DNA of 25,677 bases from JBLHUT01 sp047629975 (lineage in GTDB: Bacteria; Pseudomonadota; Alphaproteobacteria; Rhodobacterales; Rhodobacteraceae), in assembly GCA_047629975.1 (NCBI GenBank), contig JBLHUT010000014.1:1-25677 (forward strand). The letters are read 5' to 3'. Shown here in pieces: positions 15,016-22,641 of this stretch. The notes beneath the pieces are model-generated. The model made no database searches. It saw only the letters and a list, made by a program, of their open reading frames with translations, and was not told where the DNA came from. A program made the position numbers and the translations under genes. Numbering within the stretch: the stretch's first letter is position 1; the number at the start of each line of letters is the position of its first letter.

Positions 15016-15752
15016 GCATGCTTCTTGAAGTGTCGGGCGTCACCGTGTCGTTCGACGGGTTTCGCGCCATCAACAACCTGTCGTTCCAGATCGGTCCAGC
15101 AGAGATGCGTGCGATTATCGGGCCAAACGGGGCAGGCAAAACAACCTTTATGGACGTTGTTACCGGCAAAACGCGCCCCGACGAAGGGCGCATCCTTTGG
15201 GGTGAAAGACTTCAATCGCTGCTCAAAATGTCAGAGAGCCAAATTGCGCGGGCGGGGATTGGCCGCAAGTTCCAACGCCCCACCGTGTTCGAGGATCAGA
15301 CCGTTCGGGAGAACCTTGCCATGGCGCTAAAAAACCCGCGGGCACCGTGGTCTGTTCTGTTTTACAAAAAGACCCCCTCAGGGGCGGCGCGAATCGAGGC
15401 TCTGGCCAAGCAAATCAACCTGAGCGACGCACTTCACCGTAAGGCCGGTGAATTGAGCCACGGCCAAAAGCAATGGCTGGAAATCGGCATGTTGCTGGCG
15501 CAGGATCCGCAACTGTTGCTTGTTGACGAACCCGCTGCCGGCATGACCCCGGCAGAGCGCGACCAAACGGTCGCCATCCTGCGGGACGCCGCCAGAACAC
15601 GCGCGGTAATTGTTGTGGAGCATGACATGGATTTTGTCGAAAAGCTGAATTGTAAGGTCACGGTGTTGCACGAAGGCGCGGTTTTGGCCGAGGGCTCACT
15701 TGCCCATGTCACCAAGAACCAGGATGTAATCGACGTGTATCTGGGGCGCTGA
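15012..15752 (+). CDS. urtD: Urea ABC transporter ATPase UrtD
   Basis: Cytoplasmic LivG-type ATPase of the urea importer, 246 residues. Walker A is GPNGAGKTT. The signature is the UrtD-typical LSHGQKQWLEIG rather than LSGGQ. Walker B is LLLVDEPAAGM and the switch histidine lies in VEHDMDFV. GRKFQRPTVFEDQTVRENL follows the Q-loop. It overlaps the urtC stop by ATGA, with AAGGAA upstream; a second in-frame ATG lies two codons later. Confidence 0.95.
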   Translation: MSMLLEVSGVTVSFDGFRAINNLSFQIGPAEMRAIIGPNGAGKTTFMDVVTGKTRPDEGRILWGERLQSLLKMSESQIARAGIGRKFQRPTVFEDQTVRENLAMALKNPRAPWSVLFYKKTPSGAARIEALAKQINLSDALHRKAGELSHGQKQWLEIGMLLAQDPQLLLVDEPAAGMTPAERDQTVAILRDAARTRAVIVVEHDMDFVEKLNCKVTVLHEGAVLAEGSLAHVTKNQDVIDVYLGR

Positions 15753-15755
15753 ACC

Positions 15756-16451
15756 ATGCTGGAAATCAAAAAACTTACCCTGCACTACGGTCAGTCGCAA
15801 ATTCTGTATGACGTCGACCTGCACGCCGAAGTCGGGAATGTAACCTGCCTGATGGGAACCAACGGTGTGGGAAAAACCTCGCTGTTGAAGGCGATCGCCG
15901 GGGCGCACCACCGCAGCAGCGGTGACATGCGCCTGAACGGCGAGAAAATCGGGCGCTTGCCAGCACATGTTCTGGCGCAAAAGGGCGTGGCCTATGTGCC
16001 GCAGGGGCGTGATATCTTTCCGCTCATGACCGTTCGCGAGAACCTTGAAACAGGGTTTGCCTGCCTTGAGACTAAGGACCGTCTGGTTCCCGAGCAGATC
16101 TATGAGCTGTTTCCAGTCCTTAAAGACATGACCGGACGACGTGGCGGAGATTTGTCAGGCGGGCAACAACAGCAACTTGCCATCGCCCGCGCCTTGATCA
16201 CACAGCCAAAATTGCTGCTGCTTGATGAGCCGACAGAAGGTATTCAACCCAATATCATCCAACAGATCGGGCGCGTGATCGAGTTTTTGCGTGACGAAGG
16301 GCAGATGGCAATTTTGCTGGTCGAGCAATTCTTCGAGTTTGCACACGGGCTGGCCAATGAAATTACAGTGCTCAAGCGTGGATCGGTTGTGTTGTCCGGT
16401 GCCAAAAAGACGCTGGACAAGGCCGAAGTCCTCAGCGCCGTTTCAGTCTAA
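15756..16451 (+). CDS. urtE: Urea ABC transporter ATPase UrtE
   Basis: Cytoplasmic LivF-type ATPase of the urea importer, 231 residues. Walker A is GTNGVGKTS, the Q-loop region is VAYVPQGRDIFPLMTVRENL, the signature is LSGGQQQQLAIAR and Walker B is LLLLDEPTEGI. The switch position reads LVEQF, with Gln in place of His, as is usual in LivF/UrtE proteins. It starts 3 nt after urtD with no strong Shine-Dalgarno, so translation is probably coupled. It closes the operon: ispE ends only 15 nt away on the other strand, and no urease gene follows. Confidence 0.95.
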   Translation: MLEIKKLTLHYGQSQILYDVDLHAEVGNVTCLMGTNGVGKTSLLKAIAGAHHRSSGDMRLNGEKIGRLPAHVLAQKGVAYVPQGRDIFPLMTVRENLETGFACLETKDRLVPEQIYELFPVLKDMTGRRGGDLSGGQQQQLAIARALITQPKLLLLDEPTEGIQPNIIQQIGRVIEFLRDEGQMAILLVEQFFEFAHGLANEITVLKRGSVVLSGAKKTLDKAEVLSAVSV

Positions 16452-16466
16452 AAGCAGGTCTTGGGT

Positions 16467-17312
16467 TCAAGACAGTATCGCCTGCGCCACCCACCAGTCA
16501 GGATTTTGCGCCTGCAGCACTTGGGCGGCCTGCGCGGCGATCTGTTGAGAGGCAAACACCCCGAAGCATGTGGCGCCCGACCCTGACATACGCGACAAAA
16601 GGCACCCCTGCGACGCGGCCAGCCGAACAAGGACGTCGCCGATAACGGGCTGTAGCGAAATCGCCGGTGGCTGAAGGTCGTTGCGATGCTGTGCAAGCCA
16701 TCCCACCAAATCCGGCGTGTCGGAAAAGGTCGGGATCACGTCCGGCATCGCGGCGTGGGATTTTCGGGTGAGGCGCGCAAAAACCTGTGGCGTCGGCACC
16801 TCCACCCGCGGGTTGATCAACACGATCGGCACATCCGGCAAGGCGGCCACGTCGGACAGAACGTCTCCGATGCCCGCCATGCGCGTGGCACGCTCGCGCA
16901 AACACACCGGCACATCGGCCCCAAGCGCCAGAATGGCCTCTTGCGAGGGCAGATCAAGGTGCCACAAATCAGCCAGCACGCGCAAAGTCGCCGCAGCATC
17001 CGCCGAGCCGCCCCCGATCCCCGACGATGGCGGCAAACACTTTTCAAGCACAAGGTGCGCGCCGCGTTTCTGCCCCCGCGCCAGAAGCGTCGCAGCCTTC
17101 AGGACCAGATTGCTGTGGTCAGTCGGAACGCCGCTTGCGAATGGCCCTGCCACATCCAGAAACAGCGCGGGCGCCACCTGCGCCGAAATAATATCTCCAA
17201 CAGAGGCAAACGCCACAAGGCTATCGAGCAAATGGTATCCATCAGCCCGTTGCCCCGTAACATGCAGCGTCAGGTTTATTTTTGCCGGAGCAAATCCGCG
17301 CGTAGTCTTCAT
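16467..17312 (-). CDS. ispE: 4-diphosphocytidyl-2-C-methyl-D-erythritol kinase
   Basis: Cytosolic GHMP kinase of the MEP isoprenoid pathway, phosphorylating CDP-methylerythritol. The 281-residue protein has the substrate-binding start APAKINLTLHVTGQRADGYH, the ATP-binding glycine-rich LPPSSGIGGGSADAAATLR, LGADVPVCL, and the third GHMP motif RMSGSGATCFGVF. It lies 18 nt downstream of the TPR gene and is probably co-transcribed with it. It faces urtE tail to tail. Confidence 0.95.
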   Translation of the reverse strand: MKTTRGFAPAKINLTLHVTGQRADGYHLLDSLVAFASVGDIISAQVAPALFLDVAGPFASGVPTDHSNLVLKAATLLARGQKRGAHLVLEKCLPPSSGIGGGSADAAATLRVLADLWHLDLPSQEAILALGADVPVCLRERATRMAGIGDVLSDVAALPDVPIVLINPRVEVPTPQVFARLTRKSHAAMPDVIPTFSDTPDLVGWLAQHRNDLQPPAISLQPVIGDVLVRLAASQGCLLSRMSGSGATCFGVFASQQIAAQAAQVLQAQNPDWWVAQAILS

Positions 17313-17330
17313 TGGCCCTGCCTGTCCGGA

Positions 17331-19046
17331 TTAGCCGTCGTCTGTCGAGGCCACATCAAGCGGCGGCTCGCCGGCCTCTTGCAGCACAACATCCAGCCCA
17401 ACCTCAAGCTTGCGGCGAATACGCTCCGCCTCTGCTTCCTCGGGATCGAACGAGAGCGCACGGTGCCATTGGAACCGCGCCTCGGTATGCCGTCCAACGG
17501 CCCAATAGACGTCACCAAGATGGTCATTGACGATAGAGTCCACCGGCATCAACTCGGCTGCCCGCTCCATATGGCCCACGGCCTCGGAATAGCGCCCCAA
17601 ACGATACAAAACCCAACCCAGACTATCCGTGATATAGCCGCTATCGGGCTGTCCCGCGACGGCCTGTTCAATCATCGCCAGCGCCTCGTCAAAGTTGACC
17701 CCACGCTCGACAAATGAATAGCCAAGGTAATTGAGCACCTGCGGCTGCCCCGGTTGAAGCACAAGCGCATTGCGAAAATCGGCCTCGGCCTGATCCCATT
17801 GCTGGCGACGCTCATGGGTGATGCCGCGCGCGTAATAGACGATCCATTGCTCGGCACGCGGGGCGTCAAACAAGGCAACTGCTTTGTCGTAAGCCTCTGT
17901 CGAGGCTTCATAAAGTTCACGCTGGCGCAGGATATCCCCAAGGGTCACAAACACAACAGGAAGCGATCCGTGGGTCTCGGTCAATTGTTGCAAGACCTCG
18001 GTTGCGGCCTCGAAATCGCCCGACCGGCGCAGTGCCTCGGCGCGTCCCAGTTCGGCGGAATGAAAGGCCGGATCATCCCGCGACACACGGTCATATGCCT
18101 CGGTGGCCAATTCATATTGATCCTGCGCCTCAAGCAAAGCCGCCGTCAGCAAGATCGCATCGGTATGATCGGGGCGCAATTGTTCGGCAATGCGGGAATA
18201 CATCAGCGTGTAACCGCCCGACGCCTCTCCGCGTAACGCGCCCGCAACGGTGTAAAATATCTCTGCAAGCCCTTCGGTCGGGGTCTGCACGAAGCTGAAT
18301 GGCAATTTTTCACCCGCTTCCAGACGCGCCAAAAGATCACTCAGGCTAAGATCCAGATCGTTGCCGAAACTCACCCGGATCAACTCGGCGGCATCCTCGT
18401 TTCTGTCCAGTTGGCTCAGAACCTGCGCACTGGCGTAAACCCCGCGCCGGCTCATCCGCAACGGACCCCGCGCCTCTGAGAACATGATGCGGTCGGCGCC
18501 CTCGAAGTCACCGGACATCGCCAGCGCAAGGGCCTTGTGATACATTCCGAATGCTTGCAGCCCCGTGGCCTGTGCGGCTTCGTCAAAGGCGGCCATGGCC
18601 CCGACCGTGTCCTCCAACGCCATAAGCCCCCACGCCTTGACAAGTCCGTCCACCAATGGCCCGACGCTGCGGCCAGCCGCCAAATCATCAAGTGCCGCCT
18701 TGAATTGGCCGGTTTTCAGCTGATCAGCCAGCAGGATCATCTGCGCGATCTGGCTATTGATGCCATAAGTTTCCATTTGTCGTGCGATGGGAACAGCCCG
18801 TTCCATCCGGCCAAGGTTCGTCAACGACAGGATCGCACTTTCCAAAAGCGCGGGGTTGCGCCCGTCCCGCCGCAACGCCGTCAGGAAATAACCAGAGGCC
18901 GCTTTGTAATCGTTAAACATACTTGCTTGACGCGCAGCAAGGTAAGACCCCGCAAGACCGCGATCCTCTGCCAAAGCAGGCACCGCTTGCAGCGCCCCGA
19001 GAGATACAGCAGTGACAATCGAGGCGGTCCGGAAAAATCGGCGCAA
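17331..19046 (-). CDS. Exported tetratricopeptide-repeat protein
   Basis: A 571-residue secreted or periplasmic TPR protein of unknown partner. I chose a TTG start at 19046: AAAGGAG lies 6 nt upstream and the protein then begins with a clean signal peptide, MRRFFRTASIVTAVSLGALQ, cleaved after ALA before EDRG. A frame 11 codons longer from another TTG would place the Shine-Dalgarno inside the gene. Repeats of about 34 residues are visible along most of the length, best in the last third (LGYSFVERGVNFDEALAMIEQ, then LGWVLYRLGRYSEAVGHMERA, then LGDVYWAVGRHTEARFQWHRA). It has its own candidate promoter and leads into ispE. TPR proteins scaffold protein complexes; nothing here names the partner. 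Confidence 0.88.
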   Translation of the reverse strand: MRRFFRTASIVTAVSLGALQAVPALAEDRGLAGSYLAARQASMFNDYKAASGYFLTALRRDGRNPALLESAILSLTNLGRMERAVPIARQMETYGINSQIAQMILLADQLKTGQFKAALDDLAAGRSVGPLVDGLVKAWGLMALEDTVGAMAAFDEAAQATGLQAFGMYHKALALAMSGDFEGADRIMFSEARGPLRMSRRGVYASAQVLSQLDRNEDAAELIRVSFGNDLDLSLSDLLARLEAGEKLPFSFVQTPTEGLAEIFYTVAGALRGEASGGYTLMYSRIAEQLRPDHTDAILLTAALLEAQDQYELATEAYDRVSRDDPAFHSAELGRAEALRRSGDFEAATEVLQQLTETHGSLPVVFVTLGDILRQRELYEASTEAYDKAVALFDAPRAEQWIVYYARGITHERRQQWDQAEADFRNALVLQPGQPQVLNYLGYSFVERGVNFDEALAMIEQAVAGQPDSGYITDSLGWVLYRLGRYSEAVGHMERAAELMPVDSIVNDHLGDVYWAVGRHTEARFQWHRALSFDPEEAEAERIRRKLEVGLDVVLQEAGEPPLDVASTDDG

Positions 19047-19078
19047 GGCAGGCTCCTTTGACTTTAAATCTGTCAACA

Positions 19079-19107
19079 AGCCTAGCCTTGCTTTGCCTTA
19101 AGCGCAA
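19079..19107 (-). promoter_or_regulatory. Candidate promoter of the TPR-ispE unit
   Basis: On the minus strand TTGCGC (19102-19107) lies 17 nt from TAGGCT (19079-19084). The start would fall near 19072, about 26 nt before the chosen TTG start. This supports the shorter protein, because the longer frame's TTG at 19079 overlaps the -10. Confidence 0.45.
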
Positions 19108-19181
19108 TTAACCCCGCGCAGCCTTTGACACCGCTTTGATCACTTTTTCATAACCACACATCCGGCCCCCCGGAAAACCGG

Positions 19182-20834
19182 TCACATATTCGGATAATTG
19201 GGGCCATCGCCGCCTTGTGGGACGGCCCAAGTGATGTTTTGCCCCGGATCCTTGATGTCACAGGTTTTGCAATGGACGCAGTTCTGGAAGTTGATGACAA
19301 ACCGTGTGGGCTTACCGGTTTCCTTGATGAACTCGTAAACCCCCGCCGGACAATACCGCTCGGACGGGCCACCGTAGGTGATGTAGTCAACCTCGACCGG
19401 TACGTTCGGATCAGCCAGTTGCAGGTGCACCGGTTGGCTTTCCTCGTGATTCGTCATTGAAAAGCTGACGTTCGTAAGCCGGTCAAAAGACAGCACGCCA
19501 TCGGGCTTGGGATAGACGATCGGTTCGTACTTTGCAGCCATACCGGTAGAGGCGGCATCGGATTTACCGTGCTTGAGCGTCCCCAGAAACGACACCCCGA
19601 ACAGATTGTTCATCCACATGTCCAAACCGCCCACCGTGAGCGACGTCAACAAACCGAAGCGTGACCACAACGGTTTAACGTTGCGGACCTGCTTGAGGTC
19701 CTTGCCGATCGCCCCCGTGCGCAGCGCCACCTCATAGGCATGCAATGTATCGCCCGCGCGCCCCATCTGCATCGCCTCGACGGCAGCTTCGGCGGCGGCA
19801 ATGCCCGACAGCATCGCATTGTGATTGCCCTTAATCCGCGGCACATTCACAAGCCCTGCCGAACAGCCAAGCAAAGCGCCCCCCGGAAATGCAACCTGCG
19901 GGATCGACTGAAGGCCACCTTCGCTGATGGCACGTGCGCCGTAAGCCACGCGCTTTCCACCCTTCAACAGCTCGGCAACCATCGGGTGATGTTTAAAGCG
20001 CTGGAACTCCATGTAGGGAAACAGATGCGGGTTTTCATAGTTGAGGTGAACAACGAAACCAACATAGACCTGATTATTATCAAGATGATAGATGAATGAT
20101 CCACCACCCGCATTGCCCCCCAATGGCCACCCCATCGTGTGGGTTACCGTGCCTTCGGAATGCTTGGCGGGGTCGATCTCCCAGATTTCTTTCATGCCAA
20201 GGCCGAACTTGGGCACATCACAATCGGCATCAAGAGCGTACTTGGCAATAACCTGCTTGCTCAACGAGCCGCGCACCCCTTCGGACAAAAAGACATACTT
20301 GCCAGTCAAAACCATACCCGGTTCATAGCCCGGCCCCGGCGTTCCGTCGGCGGCCTTGCCAAACTCGCCCGCAACCACACCGGTCAGCGTACCTTTATCA
20401 TCGTAAACCAGTTCCGAACACGCCATGCCTGGAAATATCTCCACGCCCAGTTCCTCGGCCTGTTCAGCCATCCACCGACAGACATTGCCCATCGAGACGA
20501 TATAATTGCCGTGATTGCTCATCAATGGCGGCATAAGGCGGTTCGGAATCCGGATTTTACCGGCCTCGCCCAGCATGTAGAAGTTATCAGTTTTGACAGG
20601 AACCGTGATCGGCGCGCCTTTTTCCTTCCAATCGGGGATCAGTGCATCGATACCCGACGGGTCAAGAACGGCACCCGACAGGATATGCGCCCCCACTTCC
20701 GACCCTTTTTCAAGCACGACAACCTGTAGATCGGCGTCAAGTTGCTTGAGGCGAATCGCGGCGGAAAGCCCCGCAGGTCCGGCCCCGACGATTACAACAT
20801 CATAATCCATCGTTTCGCGCGTGATGTGAGACAT
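19182..20834 (-). CDS. Electron transfer flavoprotein-ubiquinone oxidoreductase
   Basis: Membrane-associated iron-sulfur flavoprotein that passes electrons from ETF (fed by acyl-CoA and amine dehydrogenases) to ubiquinone. The 550-residue protein has an N-terminal FAD fold, YDVVIVGAGPAGLSAAIRLK. The middle contains the family segments LSEGVRGSLSKQ and GCSAGLVNVPRIKGNHNAM. Four [4Fe-4S] cysteines lie near the C-terminus at about 495 (RYCPAGVYE) and 519, 522 and 525 (NCVHCKTCDIKDP). The start at 20834 has AAGGG 6 nt upstream; the 27-codon extension beyond it has no such site. The next gene downstream, the TPR protein, has its own promoter. Confidence 0.96.
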   Translation of the reverse strand: MSHITRETMDYDVVIVGAGPAGLSAAIRLKQLDADLQVVVLEKGSEVGAHILSGAVLDPSGIDALIPDWKEKGAPITVPVKTDNFYMLGEAGKIRIPNRLMPPLMSNHGNYIVSMGNVCRWMAEQAEELGVEIFPGMACSELVYDDKGTLTGVVAGEFGKAADGTPGPGYEPGMVLTGKYVFLSEGVRGSLSKQVIAKYALDADCDVPKFGLGMKEIWEIDPAKHSEGTVTHTMGWPLGGNAGGGSFIYHLDNNQVYVGFVVHLNYENPHLFPYMEFQRFKHHPMVAELLKGGKRVAYGARAISEGGLQSIPQVAFPGGALLGCSAGLVNVPRIKGNHNAMLSGIAAAEAAVEAMQMGRAGDTLHAYEVALRTGAIGKDLKQVRNVKPLWSRFGLLTSLTVGGLDMWMNNLFGVSFLGTLKHGKSDAASTGMAAKYEPIVYPKPDGVLSFDRLTNVSFSMTNHEESQPVHLQLADPNVPVEVDYITYGGPSERYCPAGVYEFIKETGKPTRFVINFQNCVHCKTCDIKDPGQNITWAVPQGGDGPNYPNM

Positions 20835-20886
20835 CAAAAACCCTTTTCTTCGCTTGTGCCATGGTCCACCAGTGTGGCTTGTGAAT

Positions 20887-20915
20887 TGGTAAAGGACACC
20901 CTCGCAGAAGGTCAA
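20887..20915 (-). promoter_or_regulatory. Candidate promoter of the ETF-QO gene
   Basis: On the minus strand TTGACC (20910-20915) lies 17 nt from TTACCA (20887-20892). The leader would be about 45 nt. Confidence 0.4.
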
Positions 20916-21004
20916 TCAGATCCCATTGGCACTTTGCCGCAGTCTGGGTCCTGCTGTCCCCGAAAACATACCTCTGCCAGCTCTGCCCAAAACAAAGCCG
21001 CCTC

Positions 21005-21033
21005 TTGACTTCTGCGGCTGGGATTGAGTTAAC
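21005..21033 (+). promoter_or_regulatory. Candidate greA promoter
   Basis: TTGACT (21005-21010) lies 17 nt from GTTAAC (21028-21033). The start would be near 21040, giving a leader of about 30 nt. It is back to back with the ETF-QO promoter. Confidence 0.5.
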
Positions 21034-21068
21034 AACGGGGTAAATCCGTCAAAAAGAAGTCAGACACT

Positions 21069-21539
21069 ATGGAAAAGATACCACTGACCCGCCAGGGTCA
21101 CACGCTTCTTGATGCGGAGCTGAAGCAACTCAAGTCGATCGAGCGCCCCGCCATCATCAAAGCGATTGCCGAAGCACGCGAACACGGCGATCTGTCGGAA
21201 AACGCCGAGTATCACTCCGCGCGCGAAAAGCAGAGCTTCATCGAGGGCAGGGTCAAGGAACTTGAGGGGACCTTGTCACGCGCCGAAGTGATCGACACCA
21301 CCAAGTTGAAAGGCGCCATCAAATTCGGCGCCACCGTCACAATCGCCGACGAGGATACAGACGAGGAAAAGACGTATCAGATTGTCGGAGAACCCGAGGC
21401 CAACCTTGAAAAAGGCAAACTGAACATCAAGTCCCCCATCGCCCGTGCGCTTATCGGCAAAGAGGAAGGTGACAGTGTCGAGGTGCGCACGCCGGGTGGC
21501 CAGCGCAGCTACGAAGTTGTGAGCATCCTGTTTATCTAG
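21069..21539 (+). CDS. greA: Transcription elongation factor GreA
   Basis: Cytosolic factor that enters the RNA polymerase secondary channel and triggers cleavage of backtracked RNA. The 156 residues match the family length. The N-terminal coiled coil carries the acidic tip EAREHGDLSENAEYHSAREK, and the C-terminal domain ends with IKSPIARALIGKEEGDSVEV and PGGQRSYEVVSI. The Shine-Dalgarno is weak (AGAAG). An unrecognised membrane protein gene follows after 26 nt. Confidence 0.97.
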   Translation: MEKIPLTRQGHTLLDAELKQLKSIERPAIIKAIAEAREHGDLSENAEYHSAREKQSFIEGRVKELEGTLSRAEVIDTTKLKGAIKFGATVTIADEDTDEEKTYQIVGEPEANLEKGKLNIKSPIARALIGKEEGDSVEVRTPGGQRSYEVVSILFI

Positions 21540-21565
21540 CCCCCTTGCTCGGATAAGGCCGGTCC

Positions 21566-22633
21566 ATGAAGCCAACAAACGCCCTCAAGAATGATCTGAC
21601 GAGTCTGAAACCGGGCCATGATCAAGGTCCGGTACAGACGGTGGGCTTTGGCGCACCTGAAATCATTGCCTTGGCGTTGAGCTGCCTTTGGCTTGCTTTG
21701 GCAGCTATGTTTTTTCTGTTTCTGGAACCGGCGAAAACTCCGGGCGACTTTGACCCATCCGTGTTTGTGATGACCCTTTTGTCGGTTTTCATGCCCATCG
21801 CCCTGATTTGGGTGGGCGCATCCGGCGCGAAATCAAGCCGCATAATCCGGGCCGAAAACGTCCGTTTACAAGCATCGGTCGACGCCGTGCACCGCGCGTA
21901 CGACAACGCGCAAAGCACAGCATCGCCCCCCCGCGACACGCACATAAGCGCACTTGAAAAACGGCTTGAACAGATTGCCGAAACCCAGCGCAGCACCGAG
22001 ACACTTCTGGCACAGATCACTGCCGCCGGAACAGATTCCACCAATGCCCGCGCTCGCGTCGCCCCGCGCCCTTTGGTCACGCGTCAAGACACTGACAAAG
22101 CGCAGGACCCGGAACGGCAGGCGTCACTTGCTCTTGGCCCCGACACGGCCGCAAGCGCGCTGCCGATCTCGATAGAGGATTTCATCAGAGCGATGCATTT
22201 CCCCGAAAGCGAAGACGACAAGGTCGGATTTCGCGCCCTAAAAATGGCACTGCGCGACCCGAAAGTCTCGGGCCTTGTCCGCTCGTCCCAAGATGTGCTG
22301 ACCTTGTTGTCGGAAGACCGCATTTACATGGACGATCTAAGCCCCGACCGTGCCAGAGCCGAAATCTGGCGCAAATTCGCACACGGAGAGCGGGGCCGCG
22401 CCATCGCCAGCCTCGGGGGCGTGCGGGACCGAACGTCGCTGACTGTGACAGCCGGACGGATGCGACAGGATCCGGTGTTTCGCGACACGGCGCATCACTT
22501 CCTGCGCAAGTTCGACAAGACCTTTGCCGAATTCGAAACCATGGCAAATGACGCAGAGATCATCGCATTGTCAGAAACCCGAACAGCGCGGGCGTTCATG
22601 CTGCTAGGGCGGGTTGCCGGCACATTCGACTAG
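21566..22633 (+). CDS. Unrecognised two-TM protein with coiled coil
   Basis: I do not recognise this 355-residue protein. It has two hydrophobic helices near the N-terminus (about residues 32-54 and 65-87) with a short acidic loop between. Next come a probable coiled coil (about 93-115 and 126-152), a proline- and alanine-rich linker, and a soluble C-terminal region of about 155 residues starting ISIEDFIRAMHFPESEDD. That region is mostly helical, and phrases such as FRALKMALRDPKVSGLVRSS and FMLLGRVAGTFD look conserved in character rather than random. The tail probably faces the cytoplasm. AAGG lies 7 nt before the ATG. It may be co-transcribed with greA. No catalytic motif is evident. Confidence 0.82.
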   Translation: MKPTNALKNDLTSLKPGHDQGPVQTVGFGAPEIIALALSCLWLALAAMFFLFLEPAKTPGDFDPSVFVMTLLSVFMPIALIWVGASGAKSSRIIRAENVRLQASVDAVHRAYDNAQSTASPPRDTHISALEKRLEQIAETQRSTETLLAQITAAGTDSTNARARVAPRPLVTRQDTDKAQDPERQASLALGPDTAASALPISIEDFIRAMHFPESEDDKVGFRALKMALRDPKVSGLVRSSQDVLTLLSEDRIYMDDLSPDRARAEIWRKFAHGERGRAIASLGGVRDRTSLTVTAGRMRQDPVFRDTAHHFLRKFDKTFAEFETMANDAEIIALSETRTARAFMLLGRVAGTFD

Positions 22634-22641
22634 GCTCCTGC

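Noticed and set aside
20742..21008. 88-codon plus-strand open frame between ETF-QO and greA
   Set aside because: It begins inside the ETF-QO gene on the opposite strand and overlaps both candidate promoters. No family resemblance.
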